Shown piece after piece: positions 1-10,203 of a stretch of DNA of 64,000 bases; positions within the stretch are counted from its first letter, which is position 1; each line of letters opens with the position of its first letter. Both the position numbers and the translations under genes were made by a program. The stretch is from positions 1-64,000 of the forward strand of contig CAZGIF010000004.1 in NCBI GenBank assembly GCA_964526045.1, written 5' to 3'. The DNA is from CAZGIF01 sp964526045 (lineage in GTDB: Bacteria > Patescibacteriota > Gracilibacteria > Absconditabacterales > Absconditicoccaceae). Under the pieces are notes generated by a model. It was not told the DNA's origin. It made no database searches and was given only the letters and a program-made list of their open reading frames with translations.

Positions 1-1
1 T

Positions 2-33
2 AAAAAAACCGCTTCTTGCGGTATTTTTTATTT
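2..33. terminator. Bidirectional hairpin terminator
   Basis: An ACCGC/GCGGT stem with a TTCT loop lies between an A-run and a T-run, so it can terminate on either strand. It sits about 30 bases beyond the stop of the minus-strand gene at 62-565. Confidence 0.7.
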
Positions 34-61
34 AAGCAATAAATATTATAAAGTCAATATA

Positions 62-565
62 TTATTTTACAAAAATATCATATATGATTTTTACTATAGG
101 ATCTGTATCTGGTCAATGTGAAATTGCACCACCAAGTGCTCATGTGATAGTCAGTGCGATAATTCACAATGTCGCCAGAGTAGCTACTATTATAGAAATA
201 TATTTTTGTTCTTGAATTTTTTTTATGAGCGGTACAATATTTTTATGTACTTTTTGAAGTAAGTTTTGTACAAACTCAAAAGTAAGAAGATAATAAACTG
301 AGAGAACTATATAGAGTATGTAAGAAATATTGGCTCGACGCTCATGTTCATGAACGAGGTTTTTTGGATATTCTCAGATATCAGAAGCGAGGTCTCATGT
401 TTGAAGTGCAAAAAACACTCAAATTGTTCAAACAAATAACAAGAATTGTTTTGTTACTTTGAGTGACGGTACCCATTTTCAACTAAATATACTTACCATC
501 TCTAGCAAGCTATAAACGACCAAGAGTGCAATCGGAAAATGAATAATTATAGGATGTATGTTCAT
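62..565 (-). CDS. DUF2231-type integral membrane protein
   Basis: A 167-residue protein, read with UGA as Gly. It opens with MNIHPIIIHFPIALLVVY, the His-Pro-rich first helix typical of DUF2231 membrane proteins. Four hydrophobic segments follow (about residues 8-25, 37-55, 81-98 and 125-147), with a His-rich loop between helices 2 and 3 (VHEHERR). The end, ISHGPDTDPI near residues 149-158, also matches the family. The conserved His residues have led to proposals of heme or metal binding, but the function is unproven. Only the ATG at 565 gives the complete first helix. It is followed by a hairpin terminator. Confidence 0.8.
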
Positions 566-655
566 CAGTAATGGGTTAATATATAAAAATAAATTATAAA
601 GATTGCTAGACTAAATACAAGTACGCAAATATCACTTTATACTATTTTTATATTA

Positions 656-1426
656 CTAGTAACTAGACCCAAGTTTTTCTTGTGATAGCAATAATCTTTT
701 AGATTCAAAGTCTCAGATAAAACCCAATTGAATTTTTTTGTTGCAAGGAATAATTTCAACACGACTAATGTCTTTGACCGTAGTTGCAAATCCATCAACA
801 AAACAAGACAAAGAATATCTATCTGACACGGATATCGTCAGTTTGTCTTTTTGTATACATGTGTAGTGAAACGGTTTGGATGCTATTCACATAATTCCTA
901 GTAACTGAGATCCAGATGGAAATATTGGACCTCAATTTCCAAGCCAATATGCTGTTGATCAAATTCAAGTCGATAAAATGAGTCAGGTTCATAGTATACT
1001 TTTATTTAATGATGGTGATGTGATATCAAATCTATAATAATCCATAATGCTATTTCCTAACACTATGTCATTGGTAGCTAATACTGTATGTGTTTCTCAA
1101 GATTTTGTTGTAATTGTAGCTTGCAAAAAATACACGTCAACTACAGATCTAAATCATGAGTAATGAGTTGGGAGTTCTGATAACGATTGTATATCATTTA
1201 GTAAGAATCATAGAGTTCAGCAATTAACTCCAAAAAACAATTCGTGTCATTCTTTTGATAGTTTCTTGATCATATCTAACATAAATCAGTCTCATCAACC
1301 AATAAGACAAATATTAGACTTACTTTTGTCGTCGATAATATTTTGATAACTATTGGTATTTATTTCATCTAAAAAACGATCAGACTCTGGTCTTTTATCA
1401 AAAATAGGGTAGTATGATAATTTCAT
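656..1426 (-). CDS. nadK: NAD kinase
   Basis: Phosphorylates NAD to NADP with ATP; cytosolic. The 256-residue product has the family signatures in order: a GGGDGFM loop near residue 43 (GGDG motif), FGVNCGTLGFL near 63-73, the NDIVLG motif near 113, then TGLILSTGIGSTAY and GGPIFPSG near 136-160. Several of these glycines are UGA codons. The ATG at 1426 is preferred because a TATACT box lies 8 bases upstream. An in-frame ATG at 1483 would add 19 non-conserved residues. The usual PTGSTAY is GIGSTAY here, a mild deviation. The divergent nucleotidyltransferase gene starts about 90 bases away. Confidence 0.88.
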
Positions 1427-1434
1427 GAATGTAA

Positions 1435-1440
1435 AGTATA
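1435..1440 (-). promoter_or_regulatory. -10 box for leaderless nadK
   Basis: TATACT on the minus strand, 8 bases before the chosen nadK ATG (1426). A start of transcription 6-8 bases after the box would fall at or next to the ATG, leaving no room for a ribosome binding site. Confidence 0.45.
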
Positions 1441-1519
1441 TAAAGGAATGATCCATTTGTAAAAAATATACATAAATGTACAATAAAATACAGGCAATTA
1501 TTTATTCCTTTCTTTTGAG

Positions 1520-2368
1520 ATGACGTGATATGAATTTTATGAGGCAATGGGGTATCCAATCCCATCGCAAAAAGAATTATTTTCTTATCTGCAAGCTACG
1601 AAAGATATTCCTTCAATTCAAAAGGGACTTTCTTGGTCGACACCAAATATATATTTGCAAGAATATATTGATCACATCAAAAAGTATCAGTACATACGAA
1701 AGTACATTCCATGTATTGATGAGGTCTATCTTTGTAATAGTATTACGTTCAATTCAATATGACCAGAATCTGATATTGATGTATTTATTGTTACCAAAAC
1801 ATGATACCTATGGCGAGCAAGATTTTGGTCAGTTATAATTCTTTTTATTCTTTGACAAAAAAGGTTTGGCACAAAACATAGGAAAAAGTTTTGTCTATCA
1901 ATGTATGTTGATCAATCAGCAAAAAATATGTATCCGCTTCGCGCATGAGACGATGATGTTTATTTTTGTTACTGGTTAGCTCATTTGGTACCACTTTATT
2001 TTGTGTCTGATAATCAAATTGATACTATATACAAAAAAAATAATCGGCTGACTTCTTTCATGCCAAATTTTCCTATGACGCATAGTATAGATGTTGGTAG
2101 TACTCCAACTATTTGAATATCAAAAATTAAAAAACGATTGGAGCGGTGATGTATGAGTAAGGTTTGAAAAATATTACAGTGGTGTATAAAATACTTTTGG
2201 CTTCCAATATTGATGTACAAAAAAAATCAACTTGGTAAGATTGGAAACAATGTTATTGTCTCTGATACAGTCATGAGATTTTATTATGACAAAAGACAAC
2301 AGTACAATATACTTATCAAAAAACAACGTAGAGCAAATAGTAAAAAATCTATCAAAGGACACAAGTAA
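1520..2368 (+). CDS. Nucleotidyltransferase-like protein
   Basis: A 282-residue protein. The motif SIGPESDIDVFIV near residues 77-90 matches the G-S-x-x-D-x-D metal-binding core of the DNA polymerase beta-like minimal nucleotidyltransferase fold, with Pro-Glu inserted before Ser. The region after it is hydrophobic (LWRARFWSVIILFIL), then a second acidic patch (AGDDDVYF) may supply a third carboxylate. The C-terminus is strongly basic. The ATG at 1520 (MTGYEFYEAMGYP) gives a full N-terminal helix; ATG 1547 is a shorter alternative. The substrate is not evident. A role in tRNA, protein or antibiotic nucleotidylation cannot be told from sequence. Confidence 0.65.
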
Positions 2369-2496
2369 GGTCGCATACTTAATTAAGTAAAATGCAGAGA
2401 TAACCAATGTATAGCATCATTAATGTCCTTACAATTTATTTCACAGTAGGTTATCATATAACGAAATTACATTTATTTGTTTGCCCACCGATTTGT

Positions 2497-3675
2497 ATGC
2501 AAGACATCAAAGCAGTATTTGATATTGGTAATGGTTATGTAAAGTGAGTAGTTTTTTGAGAAGAAGACTGATTTACAACTGTTCTAGTCAAAGATATAGT
2601 TAAAACAGAATGAATGCGTAAGTGAAAAATACTAGATTCCGTAAAGTTATCAAAATCTATACTTGATATGTCAGAAAAATTTATCAAAAAGCTATGAGGT
2701 GATTTTATAGATGAAGTTGTTGTATGAATTTCCCATCCACATATGGAAAGAGAAAGAATTACTGAATACAAAAGAATAATTTCCTGAACAATTGTGGAAA
2801 ATGACGTTAATCATTTGTCTAAACTTATGACAGATATTTGACAAAAGGACAACTTTGAAACCATAAAGATACTGCCGATATATTGGGTTATTGATGAAGG
2901 TAAAAAAGAGAAAGATCCTATAGGATTGCAAGCAAAAAAACTTTGACTTATTGCTGATATCTTTAGGGTACCAAGAACCTTTTATAATCAGATTGTCGAT
3001 ATCTTTGAAAAACTTAGTTTGCAAATTGTTGATATAGTGCCAAATATTCTTGCTACAAGTGAAGCTGTTTTGGATTTTGACCAAAGAGATTTGTGAACGT
3101 TAGTTATTGATATTGGTACAAATCAAACATCATATGCCATTTTTGAAGATTGACATCCACTGTATTTTGAAACAATAGCTTTGGGGTCGGAAGATGTAAC
3201 AAAAGATATATCTATTTGAATGAAAGTTGATATTAAAGAAGCAGAAATGCTTAAAGTTACAAATTGACAAGTTCTGGCTCAGTGATTTGAACCTTTACCA
3301 AGTGATGCAGAGATTGATAACCTGTTTCTTGCACAAATCATTACCGCAAGATATGAAGAAATATTTGAAAAAATACAAAAAAAATTATTAGAATTGTCAA
3401 AAGATTGAAGATTGGCTTGATGAGTGATTGTAAGTTGATGATGAGCAAAGATCCCTTGATTGCTTGAGCTTACAAAAGATATCTTTAAGTTAGCATCGTT
3501 TGAGGCAAAGGAAAAGAAGTTACAAATTAGTGATTTAAGTAAAAATAAACAATTTATAAATACACTTGGGTTGTATTCTCGAAATCAACAATATGGGTCT
3601 GAAGCGAAAAAAGGCTTTTCATTAGATTTTAGTGCATTTGGTAAGATCTGAAAATTTATAAAAGATTTGTTCTAA
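2497..3675 (+). CDS. ftsA: Cell division protein FtsA
   Basis: An actin-like ATPase that tethers FtsZ to the membrane. The 392-residue product shows the phosphate-1 loop AVFDIGNGYVKGVVF near residue 6, the second phosphate loop VIDIGTNQTSYAIF near 203-216 and the adenosine motif VIVSGGGAKIPGLLEL near 310-325; many glycines are UGA. The C-terminus ends in GKFIKDLF, a short amphipathic helix like the FtsA membrane-targeting sequence. It directly precedes ftsZ by 61 bases, the usual dcw-cluster order. Sequence is divergent but length is close to the family norm of 400-420. Confidence 0.88.
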
Positions 3676-3724
3676 CGTAAGTAAAGGCGTAAGCAAACAA
3701 CAATTATATTATATTTTTATTAGC

Positions 3725-3730
3725 TATACT
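3725..3730 (+). promoter_or_regulatory. -10 box for leaderless ftsZ
   Basis: TATACT ends 6 bases before the ftsZ ATG. This fits an independent ftsZ promoter inside the ftsA-ftsZ gap with transcription starting at the ATG. Confidence 0.5.
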
Positions 3731-3736
3731 ATTTTC

Positions 3737-4885
3737 ATGGCAATTGTAGACATTAATCCAGAATTTGTTCCAGGGGCAAAGATCAAAGTAATTTGAGTAT
3801 GAGGTGCAGGAAACAAAGCACTAAATAGAATGGTAACAGAATGACTAAAATGAGTTGAATTTGTAGCTATTAATACTGATGCACAAGACCTAGCAACTAA
3901 TCTTGCAGAAAAAAAGATAAATATCTGACTAAATGTCACGAGATGATTGTGAGCATGAACTGACCCAGAAATTTGAAGAAAAGCAGCAGAGGAGAGTCAT
4001 GAAGAAATCAAACAAATGTTACAAAATACTGATATGGTATTTATCACTGCATGAATGTGAGGCGGAACATGAACATGAGCAGCTCCGGTCGTTGCGGAAA
4101 TAGCAAAATGAATGGGAATACTTACAGTTTGAATTGTAACCAAACCATTTAGCTTTGAATGAAAAAAAAGAACAACAAATGCACTAGAATGAATCAAAAA
4201 AATAAAAGATGCAGTTGATACATTGATTGTTGTCCCAAATGATAAAATCTTTACTATTGCTGACAAAAAAACAACATTTAAGCAAGCATTTACAATGATT
4301 GATAAAATATTGTATCTTTGAGTAGGGTGAATTACTGATTTGTTAGTAAATCCTGGAGATATCAATATTGATTTTGCGGATATCAAGATAGTTATGAAAG
4401 ATTCTTGAAACGCACTATTGTGAATAGGATATGGAAAATGAGAAAAAAGAGCAGTTGATGCAGCAAGACAAGCAATAGAAAATCCATTGTTGGAAACAAA
4501 TCTCGATGGTGCAAAAAGTATTATTTTTGCAGTAACGTGATGAGACGACCTTACTCCAATTGAGGTACAAGAAGCAGCAAATGTTATTGAAGATATTTTG
4601 GATGAGAATGTTAACTTGGTACGGTGAATGACTCTTGACCCTTCGTATGAAGATGAGGTTAAGGTAACAATTATTGCTACATGATTCGAAAAACAAAGTG
4701 AAGAACCGGTTATCAAAGAATTGTGAAGAGATATTCTAGGTAGAAAAAAATCACAATGATATTGACAATCTTATTGATGAGATAATTTCATAACAAGAGA
4801 AATTAATGAATCTGAACCTAAGCCACAAAGACAAGATGATGAAGATACAGAGACACCAGCATTTTTGAGAAAAAGCCTAAAATAA
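3737..4885 (+). CDS. ftsZ: Cell division GTPase FtsZ
   Basis: The tubulin homologue that forms the Z-ring. The 382-residue protein has VIGVGGAGNKALNRM near residues 18-32, NTDAQDL near 46-52, the GTP signature loop GMGGGTGTGAAP near 103-114, and the T7 synergy region of the GTPase domain, where LLVNPGDINIDFADI is typical. The signature loop is written with four UGA codons, which makes this gene one of the best proofs of code 25 here. A short acidic linker ends in TPAFLRKSLK, the conserved C-terminal peptide that binds FtsA. The stop overlaps the rsmG start by one base (TAATG), implying translational coupling. Confidence 0.97.
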
Positions 4886-5508
4886 TGACATCATCCTCCG
4901 AACTATACAAAAAACAAGATTTTCAGCTTCTTATTGATACATTTCGTGATTGGAATCAGAAAATAAATCTTTCTGCAATTAGAGATGATGAATGAATACG
5001 ACAAAAACATATCTTGGATAGTCTAGAACTACATGCATGTTTTGGTTTGTGACAAAATAAAACACTTATTGATGTATGAACATGAGGTGGCTTTCCTTTG
5101 CTTCCTCTTGCACAAACATGTCCGACTATTCAATGTACCTGACTTGACACAAGGCATAAAAAAATACTTGCTGTACAGCAAATAGCAGATACTTGTGGCC
5201 TCACCAATGTAAAACTTTTGCGGTGAAGAGCAGAACAACACACACAAACTTATGACTATTGTACAGTAAGAGCAGTTGCGTATATTCATACACTTTTTGA
5301 TCGAACATATCATCTCTTGAAACCAGGAGGTTTTCGAGTATTATACAAATTGTATACTTCAGAAGAAGAAAGAGATATTCATATTGAATGCAAAAGAAGA
5401 TGATTATCTGTTCGTAATATACACGAATATGAATTACAACCTTGATCAGTAGAAGATGCACCACAGGCACATCAAAGACGTATTTATATATTGCAAAAAC
5501 ATTTCTAA
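4885..5508 (+). CDS. rsmG: 16S rRNA (guanine-527-N7)-methyltransferase
   Basis: Methylates G527 of 16S rRNA using SAM. The 207-residue protein has the family N-terminus (WNQKINLSAIRDDEG, then KHILDSLEL) and the SAM-binding loop TLIDVGTGGGFPLLPLA near residues 64-80. GLDTRHKKILAVQQIA and the late RAVAYIHTLFD motif also match RsmG/GidB. Start ATG shares an A with the ftsZ stop, and its own stop shares an A with the next start (TAATG again), so it sits in a tightly coupled ftsZ operon. Confidence 0.92.
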
Positions 5509-5927
5509 TGACAGAAGTAACTCAATCTGGACGTTTGTTGTTTTATAACACAATCAAGTTTTTCATCTGAACTGTATTGTTAGGTATTTCTTTTTGGCAT
5601 CTGCAAACACATCCAGCTGAAAAACAATCGATTGTAGCATCACTTGATGTTTTACAGCAAAAAGTAACAGTTCTGACATATAAACTCACGTGATATGATC
5701 GAGAAACTGCAAAAGAAAAAAATGAATATTATAGAAGTTTGCAAGAATTATACAAAACTGCTGAACAAAATGAGTGTTTAGAAGAAGAAAACTTATCTTT
5801 ATTGCAAGAAACATTGCAAGAAATAGATAAAGATTCTCTACAAAGTTTTTGACAAAAAAAATATGAATATATGACAATATGACTCAAACTAAAAGCTCAA
5901 ATGGAAAATGCATGCCAAGTTTACTAA
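5508..5927 (+). CDS. Small single-pass membrane protein with coiled coil
   Basis: No family recognised. The 139-residue product has one N-terminal membrane segment (about residues 14-32, FFIGTVLLGISFWHL) followed by a charged, Glu/Gln/Lys-rich helix with heptad-like spacing to the end. It is translationally coupled to rsmG (TAATG) downstream of ftsA-ftsZ. By topology it resembles small divisome proteins such as FtsL/FtsB, but there is no sequence support for that, so this is only a guess from position and shape. Confidence 0.65.
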
Positions 5928-5967
5928 TCAGAACGCTCATTACATTTTAGTAATCAAAAAAGAACGA

Positions 5968-6534
5968 ATGGAGTTTTTGTGAGACATATTATTGATTCTC
6001 TTATTGTGCGTTTTGATCGCACTTTTTTTGTTTTTATGTTTATATTTTTTCTATTTTTTTCGTGGAATTTTACAAAATGATGCTCCATACGTTGGATCAT
6101 TTCCCAATCAAATTACATTGCTAGATTCCAGCAAAACGATCGAAAATTTTCTTCAAAAGTGAAATAAAAAAATAATAGATTTATGATGTGGAGATGGAAA
6201 AGTTCTTCGCTTTTTTGCAAAAAAATTTCCACAACATACATATTTTTGATGTGATTTCCACTTGTTTGCTTTGTTGGTGTGACGTATGACAGATCGAGCT
6301 TTAGGATACAAAAACATCACACTCATCCACAAAGATATACAAAAAATAAAACTGGAAGACGTTGACGTTGTGTATATATATTTGTTTTCAGATTATATGG
6401 CACGTTTAGAAGATAGAGTATTTACAACCAAAAAACAAGATGCTATTGTGATATGTAATACATTTTCTTTCAAAAATCATGAACCGTTTGAAATAATTAG
6501 TGATTGAAAAGATAAGATATATTTGTACAAATAA
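5968..6534 (+). CDS. Membrane-anchored class I SAM methyltransferase
   Basis: 188 residues. An N-terminal hydrophobic helix (about residues 5-33, very rich in Leu/Phe) anchors a Rossmann methyltransferase domain. Motif I is KIIDLGCGDGKVLRFFAKKF near residues 68-87; motif II ends in TYFGCDFH; an acidic stretch KLEDVDVVYIYLF fits motif IV. Comparable small anchored methyltransferases occur in many Patescibacteria; substrate unknown. It follows the coiled-coil gene by 40 bases and precedes gltX by 31, so it is probably co-transcribed. Confidence 0.75.
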
Positions 6535-6565
6535 GATACTTTTTATATGAATAATTGGATAGACT

Positions 6566-8230
6566 ATGACAGATGCTACGTATTCAGAACTTGCAGAGCT
6601 CATTTTCCCAGATGCACAACCTATTTCTTATCGATTTGAAAAATACCCAAAGCGTACTCAGTGAATAGTTACTCGTATGGCTCCATCGCCAACCTGATCA
6701 ATTCACACATGAGCAATCTATACTTCATTGGTTAATCAAAGATTTGCAGAGCAGTCAGATTGAATTTTTTTGTTGAGAATAGAAGATACTGATCAAAAAA
6801 GAGAAGTCATCTGAGCACAACAGCTTATTTTGGATAGTATGAAAACATTCGGTTTGACAATTCATGAATGACCAATCGGTCAAGACGGGAACGATGTATG
6901 AGCGTATTGACCATATACGCAATCACAAAGAAAAGACATATATCACTCATTTGCAAAACATCTCATCGCAGAATGAAAAGCCTACCCTTGTCGAATGACA
7001 GCTGACACATTGGATTCAATTAGAGAACAACAAATGAATACCAAAAAAGTTCCTTGAATATATGGAAATTACTCTCAATGGAGAAATAAATCTGTAGAAG
7101 AATACAAATCTCAATATCAAAAAGATCCTCATTGTGTTATTAGATTTCGTTCTCATGGAGATGTTACCAAAAAAATTGTTTTTGATGATATCAATAGAGG
7201 AGCTATTCATATGACAGACAATTATAACGATAATATTTTGATTAAACAACAAGATTGACTTCCTACATATCATTTGGCACATATCGTTGACGACACACTT
7301 ATGTGAACAACACATGTTATCAGATGAGAAGAGCGATTGACAAGTGTACCTTGGCATCTACAGCTTTTTGGTGCATTTGATTTGCAAGCACCTACGTATT
7401 GCCACCTTCCAAGTATACTCACTTCAGAAAATGGAAAAAAAAGAAAACTAGCCAAAAGAAAAGATCCTGAAGCAAATGTAGCATATCTTTTTGAGCAATG
7501 ATTTGCTCCGCAAGCAATTATTAATTATCTTATGGCTATTGTTGACTCTAGATACGAAGAATGGTACACGACTCATGTAGAAACTTGAAATACCCCTTAT
7601 CATGATGCATATAAACAATATACGCTTGAACTTACTGCTATGTCTAGTGCTTGAGCATTATTTGATCTCAAAAAACTAACTCGACGAAACAACAAATACT
7701 TATCGTTGCTTTCTCATGAAGAATTGTATACACAAGCATGTCAATGGGCACTAGCATATGACACCAAAGCACACGAGACATTGACTCGCGACGCATCCTT
7801 AGCTTTGCAAGCGCTTTCTATGGAAAGACTTACAGATCAAGACCCAAAAAGATTCCACGTGCTAAACGATATAGCAAGTCAGATTGAATTTTTTTATGAT
7901 GATATTCGAGAAAAAACAAAAAAGAATAGGCCTGACATATCAGAGAGTATAGACTCACAATTGATCGAAAAGTTTGCAGATTTGTACACGCTAGAGCTTG
8001 ATCTAAGTATGGACAAACAGCAATGGTTTGATCAACTCAAAACACTTGGACAGGCGCTGTGATTTGCAGCAAATAACAAAGAGTTTAAGGAATGAGACTT
8101 TCGTGGTAAAATTTGAGATATTGCGATGTTTTTGAGAATACAATTAGCCAACAGTACACAAACTCCGGATCTATATAGTATGATGCAAGTTTTGGGGAAA
8201 GAGAAAGTTTTGCAAAGAATAAGAAGTTAG
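6566..8230 (+). CDS. gltX: Glutamyl-tRNA synthetase
   Basis: Charges tRNA(Glu) (possibly also tRNA(Gln), not determinable here). The 554-residue class I synthetase has the N-terminal motif RMAPSPTGSIHTGAIY near residues 37-52, where the usual HIGGA is HTGAI; FLLRIEDTDQKRE near 68-80; and LPTYHLAHIVDD near 232-243. The KMSKS equivalent is GKKRKLAKRKD near 291-301, a variant in which the serine is alanine. Start ATG 6566 gives a 36-residue leader before the catalytic domain. The TAG stop overlaps a possible GTG start of the next gene. Confidence 0.92.
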
Positions 8231-8248
8231 TGCTAATTTTTACCTGAT

Positions 8249-10123
8249 CTGATACATATCAAAAAATTTACATCAATAGCAGATTTATTTGTCGAAAAAT
8301 GACAAGAACGAAAAAAACATAATTCTACAAAGGTATGAAAACAGATTTCACTTCAAGAACTAAAGGCATGCCTCTTATGAAGCAGTTTTTTGGAAAAGAA
8401 AATTATTAAAGTTGAAGACGTCGTTCAATGAAAAATTTCTAAAGTTCTAAAAATATACACAGATACAAACGAAATATTTATTGCTAAGCATTGCGAAACA
8501 AATAAATTACTGATTGAGATACAATTAGTCGAACTGATGCGTGAATGTGCCTCAACATCTGCTATATTACTGCCTAAGCAAATTGGTATATTAGAGTTTT
8601 TGGATGTTGTGTGTAGTATACAAGAATTTTTGCCAAGTGATTGAAAAGTTGTGTTAAAAGAAACAAATGAAAAAGAACAACAAAATTTAGAATATTTATA
8701 TTGATTGTTGTGACAGTTTTTGTGAAAGTTACGCTGTGCAAATATAAATACTTATTGATTTGGAGAAATAAAATATATTCAAAAAAACTGACATGCTCAT
8801 TATACATTATACTGAACCAATGATAATATTGATGAGTATTTTGAAAAAGAGTCCCAAAAACATAATTCTACAAACCCTCAACATCAAGAAGTACTACGTA
8901 CTTTTCTTCAAAAAAAAGAATTATATACTCACTTTATACAACACAACAATACTTGACATCATGCAACGTCTCATGTTGTATTTTGAGATTTATTTTTTCA
9001 TAACATTTTACAAAATGTCTATTGAGAAAAAGATACAATCGGCATTATAGACCCAAATCCTTCTTTATCGCCTTCGGACTCAATAGATTTGGGTATGATA
9101 TTACTCTACACGCTCAATAATAACACCGTAAGCCAACAGACAAAACAGAAAGTGTTATATGCATTTTTTAACTCTTATTTACACACAAAAGTTTTGTATG
9201 AAGAGAGTAGGCCAAATACATGAAAAGAAGATTCGAATAATACGTTTTTTGATTTTGAGATGGAGTTGGCGACATTGTTACGAGAATCTGTGATGTGATG
9301 ACATATCAAAATGCTCAGTAGGTTTTGATCACGAGAAGAGCTAAAACAAGATCCAAATATCATGAACAGTATGTTGCAAGTTCTAAAAAATAGTGATGAT
9401 ATATTTAGCTTATATGAATACGTTTTTTGAAGGACTCTTTTAGAAGATGACCAACAAGATTTATATATAGATGATGAAATGTATTTGCGTAGTTTTATGC
9501 AAAACGAAAAACAAAACGAAAAAGAAATGTTAGAACAATTAAAAACATTTATTTTGTGAATAACAATAAAATGAGATGCAAATATTAGAAACATTGAAGG
9601 TGAGAGAAAACATTTACTAGATACATTAGATTGCGTACTGTCTTTATACCCAGAAGCAGATATTTCTCTGCAAGTTGCATGACTTTTTCATGATATTGAA
9701 AGATCAATGCCTGGAAGAGTACAACGAAAAGATTACCAAAAAACGTGAGATTATGAGTGATATAAACGTGCCCATGCCAATAATAGTGCAAAAATAACGG
9801 ATAAGATTTTGGCATATTATTGAGTAGATCAATCAACGCGTGATAGGGTATTCTATCTCATAAAATCTCATGAACGAATAGTTGAGAATGATTTTGAACA
9901 AAATATATTAGTTACTGCAGATTCACTTTCGTTTTTTAGGTGTAATCTAGCTCGATATCAACAAACACATGCAAAAGAAGATTTGCATAGTAAAGTGACA
10001 TTTATGTATCAAAGAATGATTTGAAGAGGTAAAACTATGTTAAAAGAGAAACATTGAGCTATTTTGAATGAATTTGGATTACGACCACTAATAGATGCAA
10101 TAGATAACAAACGTATGAAATAA
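8249..10123 (+). CDS. APH-like kinase fused to HD-domain protein
   Basis: About 624 residues with an uncertain start. The middle carries a degenerate aminoglycoside-phosphotransferase-like core: VVFGDLFFHNILQ (HGDLxxxN with His replaced by Phe) then GIIDPNPSLSPSDSIDLG (metal-binding IDP). The C-terminal part has LQVAGLFHDIERSMPGR, a RAHANNSAKI helix and LIKSHE...TADSLSFF, an HD-type metal hydrolase pattern similar to DUF4202. No ATG exists near the expected start. In the overlapping frame, a GTG at 8230 touching the gltX stop reads VLIFTGSDTYQK and would join this frame if the A6 tract at 8261-8266 had one base fewer. CTG 8249 is given as the in-frame limit. Substrate unknown. Confidence 0.65.
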
Positions 10124-10190
10124 TTGTGAATAGAAAATTTGTTTTTTTTGACAATACCTATATACTATACTAAAAGTAATTTCTTTATTT

Positions 10191-10196
10191 TAGTAT
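10191..10196 (+). promoter_or_regulatory. -10 box before the 746-aa unknown
   Basis: TAGTAT ends 7 bases before the ATG at 10204, again a leaderless arrangement. Further TATACT-like words occur at 10170-10180. Confidence 0.4.
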
Positions 10197-10203
10197 ACGT
10201 GGT

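Noticed and set aside
3997..4716. A 239-codon minus-strand open frame
   Set aside because: It lies antisense to ftsZ and owes its length to the complementary codon pattern of that gene.
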